Source: Cloacibacillus sp. An23 (lineage in GTDB: Bacteria > Synergistota > Synergistia > Synergistales > Synergistaceae). From it: 64,000 nt of DNA. The stretch covers positions 206,492 to 270,491 of the forward strand of contig NZ_NFJQ01000003.1 of assembly GCF_002159945.1 (NCBI RefSeq), given 5' to 3'. Both the position numbers and the translations under genes were made by a program. Below are positions 17,343 to 26,547 of the stretch, piece after piece (positions within the stretch are counted from its first letter, which is position 1; each line of letters begins with the position of its first letter). The notes below the pieces were generated by a model. The model saw only the letters and a list, made by a program, of their open reading frames with translations, searched no databases and was not told the DNA's origin.

Positions 17343-17837
17343 TCAGTATTCTATGCCTTCGCGCGCGGGGACTCCGGCGTCGAAGAAATGTTTGACCTTT
17401 TCCATGGAAGTGACGAGCCCCGCGCGCTCCACAAGCTCGCGCGGCGCGCGGCGGCCCGTCATCACTATTTCGGTATTTTCGGGGCGTTCGTCCAGAAGCG
17501 CGAGCACCTCGTCCGTGCTCACGCATTTATGGCGCAGTGCGGCCATTATCTCGTCGAGCACGAGCAGGTCGGGCGCGCCATCTTTGAGCACGCGCTCCGC
17601 CTCTTTGAGCAGCGGGCACGGTTTTGAGCACGGGCCGCTTTTGCGTCCCATCGGGCACTGCGTCACGGGCAGGCCGATTTTTTCAGCCATGACGTGCTCG
17701 CCGCAGCGCTCGGCCTTGAGGAACTGTATGACGCGCGCTTTGTGCCCGTGTCCGAGCGCGCGCAGGCAGAGGCCGAAGGCCGCAGTCGTCTTGCCTTTGC
17801 CGTCGCCCGTGTATATCTGGACTTCGCCCCTGCGCAT
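17343..17837 (-). CDS. cobO: Corrinoid adenosyltransferase (CobA/CobO type)
   Basis: A 164-residue enzyme that transfers the 5'-deoxyadenosyl group of ATP to Co(I) of cobyrinic acid diamide or related corrinoids. Its N-terminus 'IYTGDGKGKTTAAFGLC' contains the P-loop of this family, and 'DLLVLDEIMAALRH' is the Walker B region. An extra Cys cluster ('CPMGRKSGPCSKPC') in the middle is not part of the short classical enzymes and could bind metal. It abuts the hemL stop directly. Confidence 0.95.
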   Translation of the reverse strand: MRRGEVQIYTGDGKGKTTAAFGLCLRALGHGHKARVIQFLKAERCGEHVMAEKIGLPVTQCPMGRKSGPCSKPCPLLKEAERVLKDGAPDLLVLDEIMAALRHKCVSTDEVLALLDERPENTEIVMTGRRAPRELVERAGLVTSMEKVKHFFDAGVPAREGIEY

Positions 17838-19199
17838 TTAGAAGCCGTCCGACTCTATCGTCGTCTTCGCCGCGTCGAGGAAATATTCTATATCCTCGTT
17901 CGTGTGCGCGGCGCTGAGGAACATCGCCTCGAACTGCGACGGGGCCATAAGCACGCCGCGCGCGAGCATCCCGTTGAAGAACCGCGCGTAGCGCGCCGTG
18001 TCGCATTTTTTCGCGTCGGCGTAGCTGTATACGGGCGTTTCGGAGAAAAAGACCGTCGAGAGCGACTCTATGCCCTGCACGAAGGCGCGCAGCCCTTTTT
18101 CCGCGAACATCGTCGCGAGGCCCGCGCCGAGCGAGGCGCGCAGGTAGTTGAGGTCTCTGTATATGTTCGGGTTGTCGCGCAGCGTCTTGAGCGTCGCGAG
18201 CCCTGCGGCCATAGCGAGCGGATTGCCTGAGAGAGTCCCGGCCTGATAGACGGGACCGAGCGGCGCGACGCAGCTCATCACGTCGCGGCGTCCGCCGTAA
18301 GCGCCGACCGGGAGGCCGCCGCCGATTATCTTTCCGAAGGTCGAGAGGTCCGGCGTCACGCCGAAGTAGCCCGAGGCACAGTTTATGCCGAGACGGAAGC
18401 CAGTGATGACCTCGTCGAATATCAGCAGGGCGCCGTAACGCGCCGTTATCTCGCGCAGCCTTTCGAGGAAGCCTTTTTTCCCTGGGATCAGCCGTCCGCA
18501 GTGAGTATGCTCCTCCCACTCGCCGCAGGCGGGCACTGGGTCGTATCCCTCTTCGGGCAGGACGACGCCCATGTTCGCCGCGACGGGCTCGACTATGACG
18601 GCGGCGATGTGCTCGCCGTGTTCGGCGAATATTTTTTCAAGCCCGTCTGCGTCGTTGTATGCGCAGGTCAGCGTCGTCGCGGCCGTGCCGCGCGTTACTC
18701 CCGCGCTGTCGGGCTGGCCCGCGGTCGCGAGGCCGGAGCCCGCCTTGACGAGCATCGAGTCCGAGTGTCCGTGGTAGCAGCCTTCGAACTTCACGACGAG
18801 CTCGCGTCCCGTGAAGCCGCGCGCGACGCGCAGAGCAGAGAGCACCGCCTCCGTGCCCGACGAGACCATGCGCACCATCTCGACGCCGGGGACGAGCGAG
18901 CAGACGAGCTCCGCCATCTCGACCTCGGCCTCGGTCGGCAGGCCGAAGCTCGCGCCGCGCTCGGCGGCCTTCGTCACGGCCTCTACGATAGGCTCGTAGG
19001 CGTGGCCGAGAATGAGCGGCCCCCACGAGCCGATGTAGTCAGTGTATTTCTTTCCGTTTTCGTCCCAGAGGTACTGCCCTTTGGCGCGCGACGCGAACAC
19101 AGGCGTGCCGCCGACGCTTCTGAATGCGCGGACGGGGCTGTTGACGCCTCCGGGGATCACGCGCTCGGCGCGCGCGAAGAGTTCCGCGTTGCGGTCCAT
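17838..19199 (-). CDS. hemL: Glutamate-1-semialdehyde 2,1-aminomutase
   Basis: A 453-residue PLP enzyme converting glutamate-1-semialdehyde to 5-aminolevulinate. 'PGGVNSPVRAF' at the N-terminus, 'EGCYHGHSDSMLVKAGSG', 'LIFDEVITGFRLG' and the PLP lysine in 'STFGKIIGGGLPVGAYGG' are diagnostic. It overlaps hemB by one base (TAATG) and supplies precursor for the corrin genes in the same transcript. Confidence 0.97.
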   Translation of the reverse strand: MDRNAELFARAERVIPGGVNSPVRAFRSVGGTPVFASRAKGQYLWDENGKKYTDYIGSWGPLILGHAYEPIVEAVTKAAERGASFGLPTEAEVEMAELVCSLVPGVEMVRMVSSGTEAVLSALRVARGFTGRELVVKFEGCYHGHSDSMLVKAGSGLATAGQPDSAGVTRGTAATTLTCAYNDADGLEKIFAEHGEHIAAVIVEPVAANMGVVLPEEGYDPVPACGEWEEHTHCGRLIPGKKGFLERLREITARYGALLIFDEVITGFRLGINCASGYFGVTPDLSTFGKIIGGGLPVGAYGGRRDVMSCVAPLGPVYQAGTLSGNPLAMAAGLATLKTLRDNPNIYRDLNYLRASLGAGLATMFAEKGLRAFVQGIESLSTVFFSETPVYSYADAKKCDTARYARFFNGMLARGVLMAPSQFEAMFLSAAHTNEDIEYFLDAAKTTIESDGF

Positions 19200-20173
19200 T
19201 AGAGGCGGCCCTCCTTCATCATCTTCGCGAGCTCGGGCGCGAAGTAGGTGACGATTATGTCAGCGCCCGCGCGCGCGAGGCAGACGGCGCTCTCCGCGAC
19301 GACGCGCTCCTCGTCGAGCCAGCCGTTCGCCGCGGCGGCCTTTATCATCGAGTACTCGCCGCTGACGCAGTACGCGCCGGTCGGCACGTCGAAGGCGTCT
19401 TTTACCTTCGAGAGCACGTCGAGGTAGGGCAGCCCCGGCTTCACCATTATCATGTCCGCGCCTTCCTCGATGTCGAGCTCCGCCTCGCGCAGAGCCTCGC
19501 GCACGTTGCGCGGGTCCATCTGGTAGCTGCGGCGGTCGCCGAAGGCCGGCGTCGAGCCCGCGGCCTCGCGGAACGGGCCGTAGAAGGCCGAGGCGTACTT
19601 GACGGCGTAGGAGAATATTATCGTCTCGTCCATTCCCGCCGCGTCGAGCGCCTCGCGTATCGCGCCGACGCGCCCGTCCATCATGTCGGAGGGAGCGACG
19701 ACGTCGGCCCCGGCCTGCGCCTGCGAGAGCGCCGTCTTCGCGAGCAGTTCGACCGTCGGGTCGTTGTCCACCGTCTCGCCTTTGAGCAGTCCGCAGTGTC
19801 CGTGCGAGGTGTACTCGCAGAGGCAGACGTCGCACATAAACGTCATCTCGGGGAAATTTTTCTTTCCGACGCGAAGCGCCTGCTGGATAACGCCGTTCTC
19901 GTCCCACGCGCCGCTTCCGCATTCGTCCTTATGCTCGGGCAGGCCGAAGAGAAGTATCGACTTTATTCCGGCGTTCGCCGTCTCTTCGAGGAATTTCGGG
20001 AATGTGTCGGGGCTGTAGCGCTTCTGTCCCGGCATCGCGGGGATGTCTTCGATTATGTTTTTGCCCTCGCGTATAAAGACCGGATAGACGAGCATCGACG
20101 GGGAAAGCCTCGTCTCCGCCGCCATGTCGCGTATCGCCGCCGTTCTTCTGAGCCTGCGCGGTCTGAATATCAT
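19199..20173 (-). CDS. hemB: Delta-aminolevulinic acid dehydratase (porphobilinogen synthase)
   Basis: A 324-residue enzyme that condenses two 5-aminolevulinates to porphobilinogen. The zinc-type cysteine cluster '[14 protein letters not shown]' is intact. The Schiff-base lysines are in '[16 protein letters not shown]' and '[10 protein letters not shown]'. The ATGA overlap with the upstream cobA-hemD fusion indicates coupling. Confidence 0.97.
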   Translation of the reverse strand: MIFRPRRLRRTAAIRDMAAETRLSPSMLVYPVFIREGKNIIEDIPAMPGQKRYSPDTFPKFLEETANAGIKSILLFGLPEHKDECGSGAWDENGVIQQALRVGKKNFPEMTFMCDVCLCEYTSHGHCGLLKGETVDNDPTVELLAKTALSQAQAGADVVAPSDMMDGRVGAIREALDAAGMDETIIFSYAVKYASAFYGPFREAAGSTPAFGDRRSYQMDPRNVREALREAELDIEEGADMIMVKPGLPYLDVLSKVKDAFDVPTGAYCVSGEYSMIKAAAANGWLDEERVVAESAVCLARAGADIIVTYFAPELAKMMKEGRL

Positions 20174-21624
20174 CTTTCATCGACCTCCAGTGTTTTTATC
20201 AGTGAATCGAGGGTCGCCTTCGCGGCGGTCCTTATTTCTTCAAAGCCGTGCCTCGCCGCCTCTTCCGCGGTCTGCCGCCCTATGCAGCAGGCGGTCTTCA
20301 CGACGGGTCCGCCGAAGGCCGCGACGAAGCCGCGCACCGTGGACGCGCTGGTGAAGAGCGCCGCGTCCGCGTCTTCCGGCAGCGCCGCGGGCTTTTCGTA
20401 TGTTGTCTCATAAAGCGCAAATTCTGTAAAGTCCGCGCCAGCCGCGCGAAGATGCTCCGTCAGCTCGGGCGAGCCGTCCTTCGCGCGAAGCATTAAAATT
20501 TTGCCGCCCGCGGCGAGCGGGGCTAGGCCGTCGGCGAGCGACGCGCCGTCGTAGACCTCGGGCACGTAGTCAACGGCGAGGCCGCGCGCGCGAAGGGCTT
20601 CGGCGGTCGCTTTGCCTATCGCGGCTATCTTCGCGCCGCCCGTCTCGCGCACGTCGCGCCCCTCTTTCGCGAGAAGTTCGAAGAACGTTTCGACGCCCGT
20701 CGCGCTCGTGAAGCCTATCCACGAGTATCCCGAAAGCGGCGGCAGTTTCACGTCGAGCGCGCGCGTCGATATGCAGGGGCACTCGACGACCTCGGCGCCC
20801 TTCGCGCGCAGCTTCGCGGACAGTTTTCCCGCGCGTCCGCGCGGGCGCGTGACTATGAGCTTGCGCCCGGAGAGCGGGAGGAATTTCTTCCATTCAAATT
20901 CTTTTCCGAGAGCCGCGACCGCGCCGACGATTATGACGGCGGGCGAACGAAGCTCCGCGCGCGCCGCGATTTCGGTCAGAGTGGCGAGCGTGCCTTCTAT
21001 GCGGCGCTGGCGCGCCGTCGTGCCGCGTTCTACGGCGGCGGCCGGAGTGTCGGGGGACATGCCGGCCTTCGTGAGAGCCGCGCATATTTCGGGAAGCGCC
21101 GAGGCCCCCATGAGGAAGAGCAGAGTTCCGCCGAGGCGCGCGAGCGCGGCGTAGTCGGTGTCGGCTATGCCGCCCTCCTTCGTGTGCGCCGTGATTATGT
21201 GCAGCGAGGCGGCGAGGCCGCGGTGCGTGACGGGGATGCCCGCCGCGGAAGGCGCGGCTATCGCCGAGGTCACGCCAGGCACGACCTCGAACTCGATATT
21301 TTCTTTTTTGAGCGCCTCGATCTCCTCGCCGCCGCGTCCGAAGACGAATGGGTCGCCGCCCTTGAGGCGCACGACTTTCTTTCCTTCGAGCGCTTTCGCA
21401 ACGAGTATCTTTTCTATCTCGCGCTGCGGCACGGGGTGGCGTCCGCCCTCCTTGCCGACGTTTATCTTCTCAGCGTGCTCGGGCATCATCGCGAGCACGC
21501 CGTCACCGACGAGCCTGTCGAAGACTATCGCGTCGGCCTGCTCCATCACCTCGCGCCCGCGCAGCGTGAGCAGCCCCGCGTCTCCGGGGCCCGCGCCGAC
21601 GAGCCAGACCTTTCCGGCGGTCAT
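20170..21624 (-). CDS. cobA-hemD: Fusion: uroporphyrinogen-III C-methyltransferase + uroporphyrinogen-III synthase
   Basis: A 484-residue bifunctional protein. Residues 1 to about 240 are the SAM-dependent uroporphyrinogen-III methyltransferase making precorrin-2 ('[15 protein letters not shown]', '[18 protein letters not shown]', '[21 protein letters not shown]'). Residues about 250-484 are the HemD cyclase making uroporphyrinogen III ('[18 protein letters not shown]', '[14 protein letters not shown]', '[13 protein letters not shown]'). The ATG at 21624 overlaps the hemC stop by one base and has GGAGG seven bases upstream. The same fusion is known in clostridia. It couples the branch-point synthase to the first corrin/siroheme step. 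Confidence 0.95.
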   Translation of the reverse strand: MTAGKVWLVGAGPGDAGLLTLRGREVMEQADAIVFDRLVGDGVLAMMPEHAEKINVGKEGGRHPVPQREIEKILVAKALEGKKVVRLKGGDPFVFGRGGEEIEALKKENIEFEVVPGVTSAIAAPSAAGIPVTHRGLAASLHIITAHTKEGGIADTDYAALARLGGTLLFLMGASALPEICAALTKAGMSPDTPAAAVERGTTARQRRIEGTLATLTEIAARAELRSPAVIIVGAVAALGKEFEWKKFLPLSGRKLIVTRPRGRAGKLSAKLRAKGAEVVECPCISTRALDVKLPPLSGYSWIGFTSATGVETFFELLAKEGRDVRETGGAKIAAIGKATAEALRARGLAVDYVPEVYDGASLADGLAPLAAGGKILMLRAKDGSPELTEHLRAAGADFTEFALYETTYEKPAALPEDADAALFTSASTVRGFVAAFGGPVVKTACCIGRQTAEEAARHGFEEIRTAAKATLDSLIKTLEVDER

Positions 21625-22514
21625 CACTTTCCCTCCTTCAGACGGCGCGCGAGCGCGCGCGCCATTTCTTCGGCTTCCTCGGGAAGTCCCGAGACGGAGC
21701 CTTTCGCGTATATCCCGTTCGCTTCGTCGGCGTAGAAGCCGCGAAGCGTCATCTTTCCTTCTTTTATCTCAGCGTATGCCCCGACCGGCGCTGTGCAGCC
21801 GCCGCCGAGCTCCGCGGAAAATCCACGCTCGGCGAGCGCGCAGAACGCCGCGTCCGAACAGCGCACTGCGTCCAGATAGTCGCAGCTCTCGCCCGCGCGT
21901 CCCTGGCAGGCCATGATTCCCTGCCCGGGCGCGGGGATTATCTCGTCCACCGTGAAATATCTGGAAATCCTGCCGTCGAGGCCGATTCGCTTAAGTCCGG
22001 CCGCGGCGAGCACGAGCGCGGAGAACTGCCCCTCGTCGAGCTTGCGCAGCCGCGTGTTGACGTTTCCGCGCACGGGCTCGACGCGCATGTTCGGGAAGAG
22101 CTTCGCGAGCTGAAGGCGGCGGCGCGCCGACGAGCAGCCGAGCGGCAGAGCTTCGGAAATTTCCGCGACGCCACCGGGAAGCACGAGCGCGTCGCGCGCG
22201 TCCTCGCGTTTCGAATAGGCCACTATCGGCAGCTCGTCGTTCGGATACATCGGCACGTCTTTCAAGCTGTGGACGGCGACGTCGATTTCGCCGCTGCGCA
22301 GCGCATCTTCGAGCTCCTGCGTGAAGAGCCCCTTTATGCCGAATTTATCGGAAGCCTCGGAAAAGGGCTTCATGTTCACGTCGCCCGTCGTCGTCATCGG
22401 CACGAGCTCGGCGCGCAAATCGGGGTTAGCGGCCTCGACCGCCTCCATAACCAGGCGCGTCTGCGCGAGCGCGAGCGCGCTCTTGCGGCTTCCGAAACGG
22501 ATCACTCTTGTCAT
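21624..22514 (-). CDS. hemC: Hydroxymethylbilane synthase (porphobilinogen deaminase)
   Basis: A 296-residue enzyme that polymerises four porphobilinogens. 'VIRFGSRKSALALAQT' at the start, 'VHSLKDVPM', 'RGNVNTRLRKLDEGQF' and the cofactor-binding cysteine in 'LGGGCTAPVGAYAE' are all present. The start ATG at 22514 overlaps the upstream stop (ATGA); a longer open frame upstream is a shadow of cbiJ. Confidence 0.97.
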   Translation of the reverse strand: MTRVIRFGSRKSALALAQTRLVMEAVEAANPDLRAELVPMTTTGDVNMKPFSEASDKFGIKGLFTQELEDALRSGEIDVAVHSLKDVPMYPNDELPIVAYSKREDARDALVLPGGVAEISEALPLGCSSARRRLQLAKLFPNMRVEPVRGNVNTRLRKLDEGQFSALVLAAAGLKRIGLDGRISRYFTVDEIIPAPGQGIMACQGRAGESCDYLDAVRCSDAAFCALAERGFSAELGGGCTAPVGAYAEIKEGKMTLRGFYADEANGIYAKGSVSGLPEEAEEMARALARRLKEGK

Positions 22515-23743
22515 TTCGATCCCTCTTCTTCCAATTTCGACTTTTCTTCCGCGACCCACGCGGGCCACACTTCGCGCAGACGGCCGGCGAGGCGGCGCGT
22601 CAGCCTCGGCGAGAGCGCGCCCGCCGACACGCTGACGGCCGTCTCGCCCTCCGTCACGAGCGACGGGAAATAGAACGAGCATTCCTCCGCCGCGTCCGCG
22701 ACGCTCACGTGTACGCCGGCGGCCTTCGCCTCCGCGCCTATCTGCGCGTTGAGCGCGCGGTCGTCCGTCGCGGCGATTATGATGAAAGCCCCCGCGCCGT
22801 CGGAGGTCTCCCATTTTTTCCTGTGGAATATGAAGCCTTCGCCGTCGAAGCCCCCGGCGAAATCCGGCGCGACGATGTGGACCTCCGCGCCGCATTTCGC
22901 GAGAGTGCGCGCGCGGCGCAGAGCGACAGCCCCGCCGCCGGCTATGACGGCCTTTCTTTTTTCTATGTCCGTGAGCATCGGGAAGAGCGGCGGACGCGGA
23001 GCGCCGAGCCTGCGCCGCAGCAGAAGCAGCGCCTCGCGCGCCGTGTATCCCTCTTCGTCCGCGCGCCCGACGACTATGAGCCGCGCGCCCGTTTCGCACG
23101 CGGCCTCTATTTTTTCCGGCATTCCGCCAGCCGCGCCGCCGTCCTTCGTGACGAGCACCGTCGCGCCCGTCATGCGAAGCAGCTCGGCGTTCATCGTTTT
23201 CGAGAACGGGCCGCGCATCGCGATGATCTGTCCCGGCCCGAAGCCGAGCGACGCGCAGCGCTCTATCACTTCCTTCGACGGAAGCACGCGCGGGAAGAGC
23301 CGTTCGCGGTAATCGTGTACTTTTGTGAAAACGTCGAGCTCCTTGCTCCCCGTCGCTATGAGCGCGCGCTCTTCGCACTTGTCGAGCAGCTTGGCAGCTT
23401 CGGCGCAGCTTTCGACGACTACGGCGTCCCCGGGCAGAGGCGTGCGCTCGCGCGCGATTCTCATGTAATCCGCGCCGGTTTCTGCGCAGGCCTTTTTTAT
23501 CTCAGCGGTCACGGCGCGCGCGTAGGGATGCGTCGCGTCGGCGGCGACGGTTATTTTCTCCGCGCGCATCAGCGAAGCCATCTCCGCCGCGTCCATGCGC
23601 CCAGTCCTAACGTCGAGACCCGGCGCGTCGTGAAGCACCTCCGCGCCGTACTCGGTCGCGACGCAGCATATCATAGGCAGGCCGCTTTCGGCTATCTCGC
23701 GCGCCTCGGTCGTGCCGCCGAAGAGCAGGAGCTTTTCCTTCAT
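22511..23743 (-). CDS. Fusion: precorrin-6A reductase (CbiJ) + precorrin-2 dehydrogenase (SirC/CysG N-domain)
   Basis: A 410-residue two-domain protein. Residues 1 to about 245 are CbiJ/CobK-like: 'LLLFGGTTEAREIAE', 'DATHPYARAVTAEI', 'VLVTKDGGAAGG' and 'LIVVGRADEEGY', the reductase for (cobalt-)precorrin-6A. Residues about 250-410 are a Rossmann NAD-binding SirC/Met8 domain: 'AVIAGGGAVALRRARTL', 'IIAATDDRALNAQI' and 'VSAGALSPRLTRRL', which oxidises precorrin-2 to sirohydrochlorin. The two activities lie at separated steps of the pathway, so the fusion probably reflects operon economy or a shared complex. It overlaps hemC by four bases. Confidence 0.9.
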   Translation of the reverse strand: MKEKLLLFGGTTEAREIAESGLPMICCVATEYGAEVLHDAPGLDVRTGRMDAAEMASLMRAEKITVAADATHPYARAVTAEIKKACAETGADYMRIARERTPLPGDAVVVESCAEAAKLLDKCEERALIATGSKELDVFTKVHDYRERLFPRVLPSKEVIERCASLGFGPGQIIAMRGPFSKTMNAELLRMTGATVLVTKDGGAAGGMPEKIEAACETGARLIVVGRADEEGYTAREALLLLRRRLGAPRPPLFPMLTDIEKRKAVIAGGGAVALRRARTLAKCGAEVHIVAPDFAGGFDGEGFIFHRKKWETSDGAGAFIIIAATDDRALNAQIGAEAKAAGVHVSVADAAEECSFYFPSLVTEGETAVSVSAGALSPRLTRRLAGRLREVWPAWVAEEKSKLEEEGSK

Positions 23744-23744
23744 G

Positions 23745-24464
23745 CTAATCCTTGTAGCCGCGCGGCGTTACGAGCCGTCCGCCGAGCTCGCGCGTCGAGC
23801 TGTTGCCTATTATGACGGTGCAGAACATGTCTATCGGGGCTTTCGGCAGCTCGCCGAGCGTCGTGACGCCGTGAGTCTCCCCGTCGCGCCCCGCGTTGCG
23901 CACCCAGCCGGCCGGCGTCGAAGCGGGCTTTTCATCCATTAATATCGCGCAGGCGCGCGCAAGGTGCTCCGGCCGCCCGCGGCTCGCGGGGTTGTAGAGG
24001 CATATAACGAAGTCCGCCGCGGCCGCCGCGCGAAGGCGCTTCTCGATAAGCTCCCACGGCGTGAGCAGGTCGCTCAGACTTATCACGGCGAAGTCGTGCA
24101 TCAGCGGCGCGCCGAGCACCGCCGCCGCGGTCGAGGCCGCCGTCATGCCCGGCACTATCTCTACGTCGGCCTGTCCGTCGGCTATCTCGAGCATGATTCC
24201 CGCCATGCCGTATACGCCGGGGTCGCCGCTCGAAATAAGCGCGACGGTGTGCCCGGCCTTTGAAAGTTCGAGCACCTTGCGGCAGCGCTCCGTTTCTCCC
24301 TTCATCGGCGAGGCGACGAGCTCCTTGCGTCCCTCGAAGAGCGGGCGCACCAGTTCTATGTAAGCCTTATATCCGATTATGATGTCACATTTTTCGAGAG
24401 CCGCGAGCGCGCGCGGCGTCATCTGGTCCTCGTTGCCCGGACCGAGGCCGACTACGTAAATCAT
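23745..24464 (-). CDS. cbiH: Cobalt-precorrin-3B C17-methyltransferase
   Basis: A 239-residue SAM-dependent methyltransferase that catalyses the ring-contraction step. 'MIYVVGLGPGNEDQMTPRA', 'VALISSGDPGVYGMAG', 'VPGMTAASTAAAVLGAPLMHD' and 'CLYNPASRGRPEHL' fit CbiH/CobJ well. The start ATG at 24464 overlaps the hemA stop (ATGA). The neighbouring cbiG product usually works with it. Confidence 0.95.
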   Translation of the reverse strand: MIYVVGLGPGNEDQMTPRALAALEKCDIIIGYKAYIELVRPLFEGRKELVASPMKGETERCRKVLELSKAGHTVALISSGDPGVYGMAGIMLEIADGQADVEIVPGMTAASTAAAVLGAPLMHDFAVISLSDLLTPWELIEKRLRAAAAADFVICLYNPASRGRPEHLARACAILMDEKPASTPAGWVRNAGRDGETHGVTTLGELPKAPIDMFCTVIIGNSSTRELGGRLVTPRGYKD

Positions 24465-25606
24465 CCTCTCGCCGCCTTCGCGAGCGCGCTGTAGCAATTT
24501 TTAGCCATGTCCATGTCCACCTTTTCCTTCAGCGAAAAAAGAAGCTTGTTTATCATGTTGCGCGACGCTTCGCGCACGGCGTCGCTGTCGCAGGCCGAGC
24601 CCGAAAGCTCCGCCGCCATCTCGCGCTCCGCGAAGGAGCGTATCTCCTCTATCATCGGCATACACTCGTGGATGTGGTGCCACTCGTAGAAGCGCGCGAT
24701 GTGTTCCTCCATTATGCGCTCTATCGTCTCTCGCAGCTCCGCGGGCAGCGCGTCGCAGCCGAGCGAGTCCATGTCGTAGAGCGTGACGCGCTCCATCGCG
24801 CCTATCGCGGGCTCCACGTCGCGCGGCACGGCGAGGTCGGCTATCACGACTCCCTCCGCGCGCGGCGCGAAGTCCTTCGCGAGCAGGACGTAGTGCGGAC
24901 TCGCCGTCGCTCCGATTATCACGGAGCTTTCGCCCGCCGCCTCATAACGGTCGTCATATGAAATTATTTCGACGCCGCGCGGCGGCTTCGCTCCGTCCTT
25001 GCGGCAGCGGCGGCGCGTCATGCGGACTTCCGCGCCCTCCGCGACGAGCATCGAGGCGCAGAGCATCCCTATCTCTCCGCTGCCGATGACGAGCGCCCGC
25101 GCCCCGGCGAGGCCGCCGAGCGATTCCCTTATCCGGCGCACCGCGCGCTGCGCGACGGAGGTCTCGTGCGGATGTTTCTTGAACTCCGTGCGGATGTCCT
25201 TGCCCGCCGTTATCGCGCCCTGGAAGAGGCGGCTCAGCGTCGGGCCGCAGCTTCCGGCCTCGCGCGATGCGGCGAGCGCCTTCTTCATCTGTCCGAGTAT
25301 CTGGTCCTCGACCGGGATCTGCGAGCGCAGCCCCGCCGCGACCTCGAAGACGTGGCGCACGGCCTCCGCGCCCTCGAAGAAAAAGAAATCCGCGCCGCCG
25401 CGCGCCTCGCGCAGCAGCTCGCGCGGGTCTTCGTCGGCGAAAACGAAGAGCTCCGTCCTGTTGCAGGTCGAAAGCAGGATGGCCTCGACGCCGCGCTCCT
25501 TCATCGCGCGCATGAAATCCCCGGCCGCCGACGCGGTGAAGGCGAAGCGCTCGCGCGTGTCGAGCGCCGTTTCACGCTGGTCGAGGCCGGCCGCCATAAG
25601 TCTCAT
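24461..25606 (-). CDS. hemA: Glutamyl-tRNA reductase
   Basis: A 381-residue NADPH enzyme that reduces glutamyl-tRNA to glutamate-1-semialdehyde, the first step of the C5 pathway. The catalytic cysteine lies in 'LLSTCNRTELFVF', 'EDQILGQMKKALAAS' follows, and the NADPH domain is 'ALVIGSGEIGMLCASML'. The C-terminal dimerisation helix is somewhat short. The ATG at 25606 overlaps the cbiG stop; the upstream open frame is shadow sequence. Confidence 0.95.
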   Translation of the reverse strand: MRLMAAGLDQRETALDTRERFAFTASAAGDFMRAMKERGVEAILLSTCNRTELFVFADEDPRELLREARGGADFFFFEGAEAVRHVFEVAAGLRSQIPVEDQILGQMKKALAASREAGSCGPTLSRLFQGAITAGKDIRTEFKKHPHETSVAQRAVRRIRESLGGLAGARALVIGSGEIGMLCASMLVAEGAEVRMTRRRCRKDGAKPPRGVEIISYDDRYEAAGESSVIIGATASPHYVLLAKDFAPRAEGVVIADLAVPRDVEPAIGAMERVTLYDMDSLGCDALPAELRETIERIMEEHIARFYEWHHIHECMPMIEEIRSFAEREMAAELSGSACDSDAVREASRNMINKLLFSLKEKVDMDMAKNCYSALAKAARG

Positions 25607-26547
25607 TGAACCTTCCTCCTGTGTTTCGCGAGCGCGAGCGTTACGCCCGGATAGACGGCCTTGCCCCTCATAAGGACGCCCATGCCGGCGGCGAGCACAG
25701 CGGCGCGTTCGCACACGCAGCCGACGCCCGTCTCGCGCTCGACCCTCTCCGAATATGAAAAACGTCCCGGCGCGCCGCGAAGCTCTTCCGCGCCGTAGGT
25801 CACGAACGGGACTTTATATTTTTCCGCCAGCTTTATGATCGCCGGTTCGTCTTTCTTGATGTCTATCGAGGCTACGGCGGCGAGCGAAAGCGGCGAAACT
25901 CCCGCGCCTTCGAGAAAATCTTCCGCGTCCGCCGCGAGCGCCGCGAAATCCGCGCCGCGCTTGCAGCCGACGCCGAGCGTCAGGACGCGCGGACGCAGCC
26001 ACAGCGTCACGGGCCACGGCGCCGGCTGCAGCTCGTCCGTCACAGCGACGCCTATCGCGCGCCCTTCGAGAGCCGCAGATGAAATGTATTTTATAGCGCG
26101 GACGTTCTCGACCGCGCAGTCGTTCGCGACGGCCCACGAATCGACCGCCGTCACGCCGCGCACGTCGGTCGCGGTCGTCACGACGGCGCGTCCTCCCGTC
26201 ATCGCCGCAATCTTCCTCGCGATCTCGTTAGCGCCGCCGAGATGTCCCGACAGGAGCGACACGACGTTCTCGCCTGCCTCGTCGAGGACGACGACGGCGG
26301 GGTCCTCCGCCTTGCTTTTGACGAACGGCGCTATAGCGCGCACAGCGATGCCGCAGGCCGAGACGAAGACGAGCGCGCCGCAGTCCGCGAAGCGTGCGCC
26401 GGCCCACTCGGTCAGGCTTGGCTCGATGACGCGCAGCCCTTCGCGCGCGTAGCGGGCCGGAGCCCAGACCTCCGCGCCTAGGCCGCGCGCGACGCGAAGC
26501 GCCAAAGCTATGCCCTTTTCGGAAAACGCGGCGACGGCGGCTTTCAT
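25603..26547 (-). CDS. cbiG: Cobalt-precorrin 5A hydrolase
   Basis: A 314-residue enzyme that opens the delta-lactone and releases acetaldehyde from cobalt-precorrin-5A. 'ALVFVSACGIAVRAIAPFV' and 'VVSLLSGHLGGANEIARKI' mark the N-terminal CbiG domain. The C-terminal domain carries 'LTLGVGCKRGADF' and 'VASIDIKKDEPAI'. It overlaps cbiF by four bases (ATGA). Confidence 0.95.
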   Translation of the reverse strand: MKAAVAAFSEKGIALALRVARGLGAEVWAPARYAREGLRVIEPSLTEWAGARFADCGALVFVSACGIAVRAIAPFVKSKAEDPAVVVLDEAGENVVSLLSGHLGGANEIARKIAAMTGGRAVVTTATDVRGVTAVDSWAVANDCAVENVRAIKYISSAALEGRAIGVAVTDELQPAPWPVTLWLRPRVLTLGVGCKRGADFAALAADAEDFLEGAGVSPLSLAAVASIDIKKDEPAIIKLAEKYKVPFVTYGAEELRGAPGRFSYSERVERETGVGCVCERAAVLAAGMGVLMRGKAVYPGVTLALAKHRRKVQ

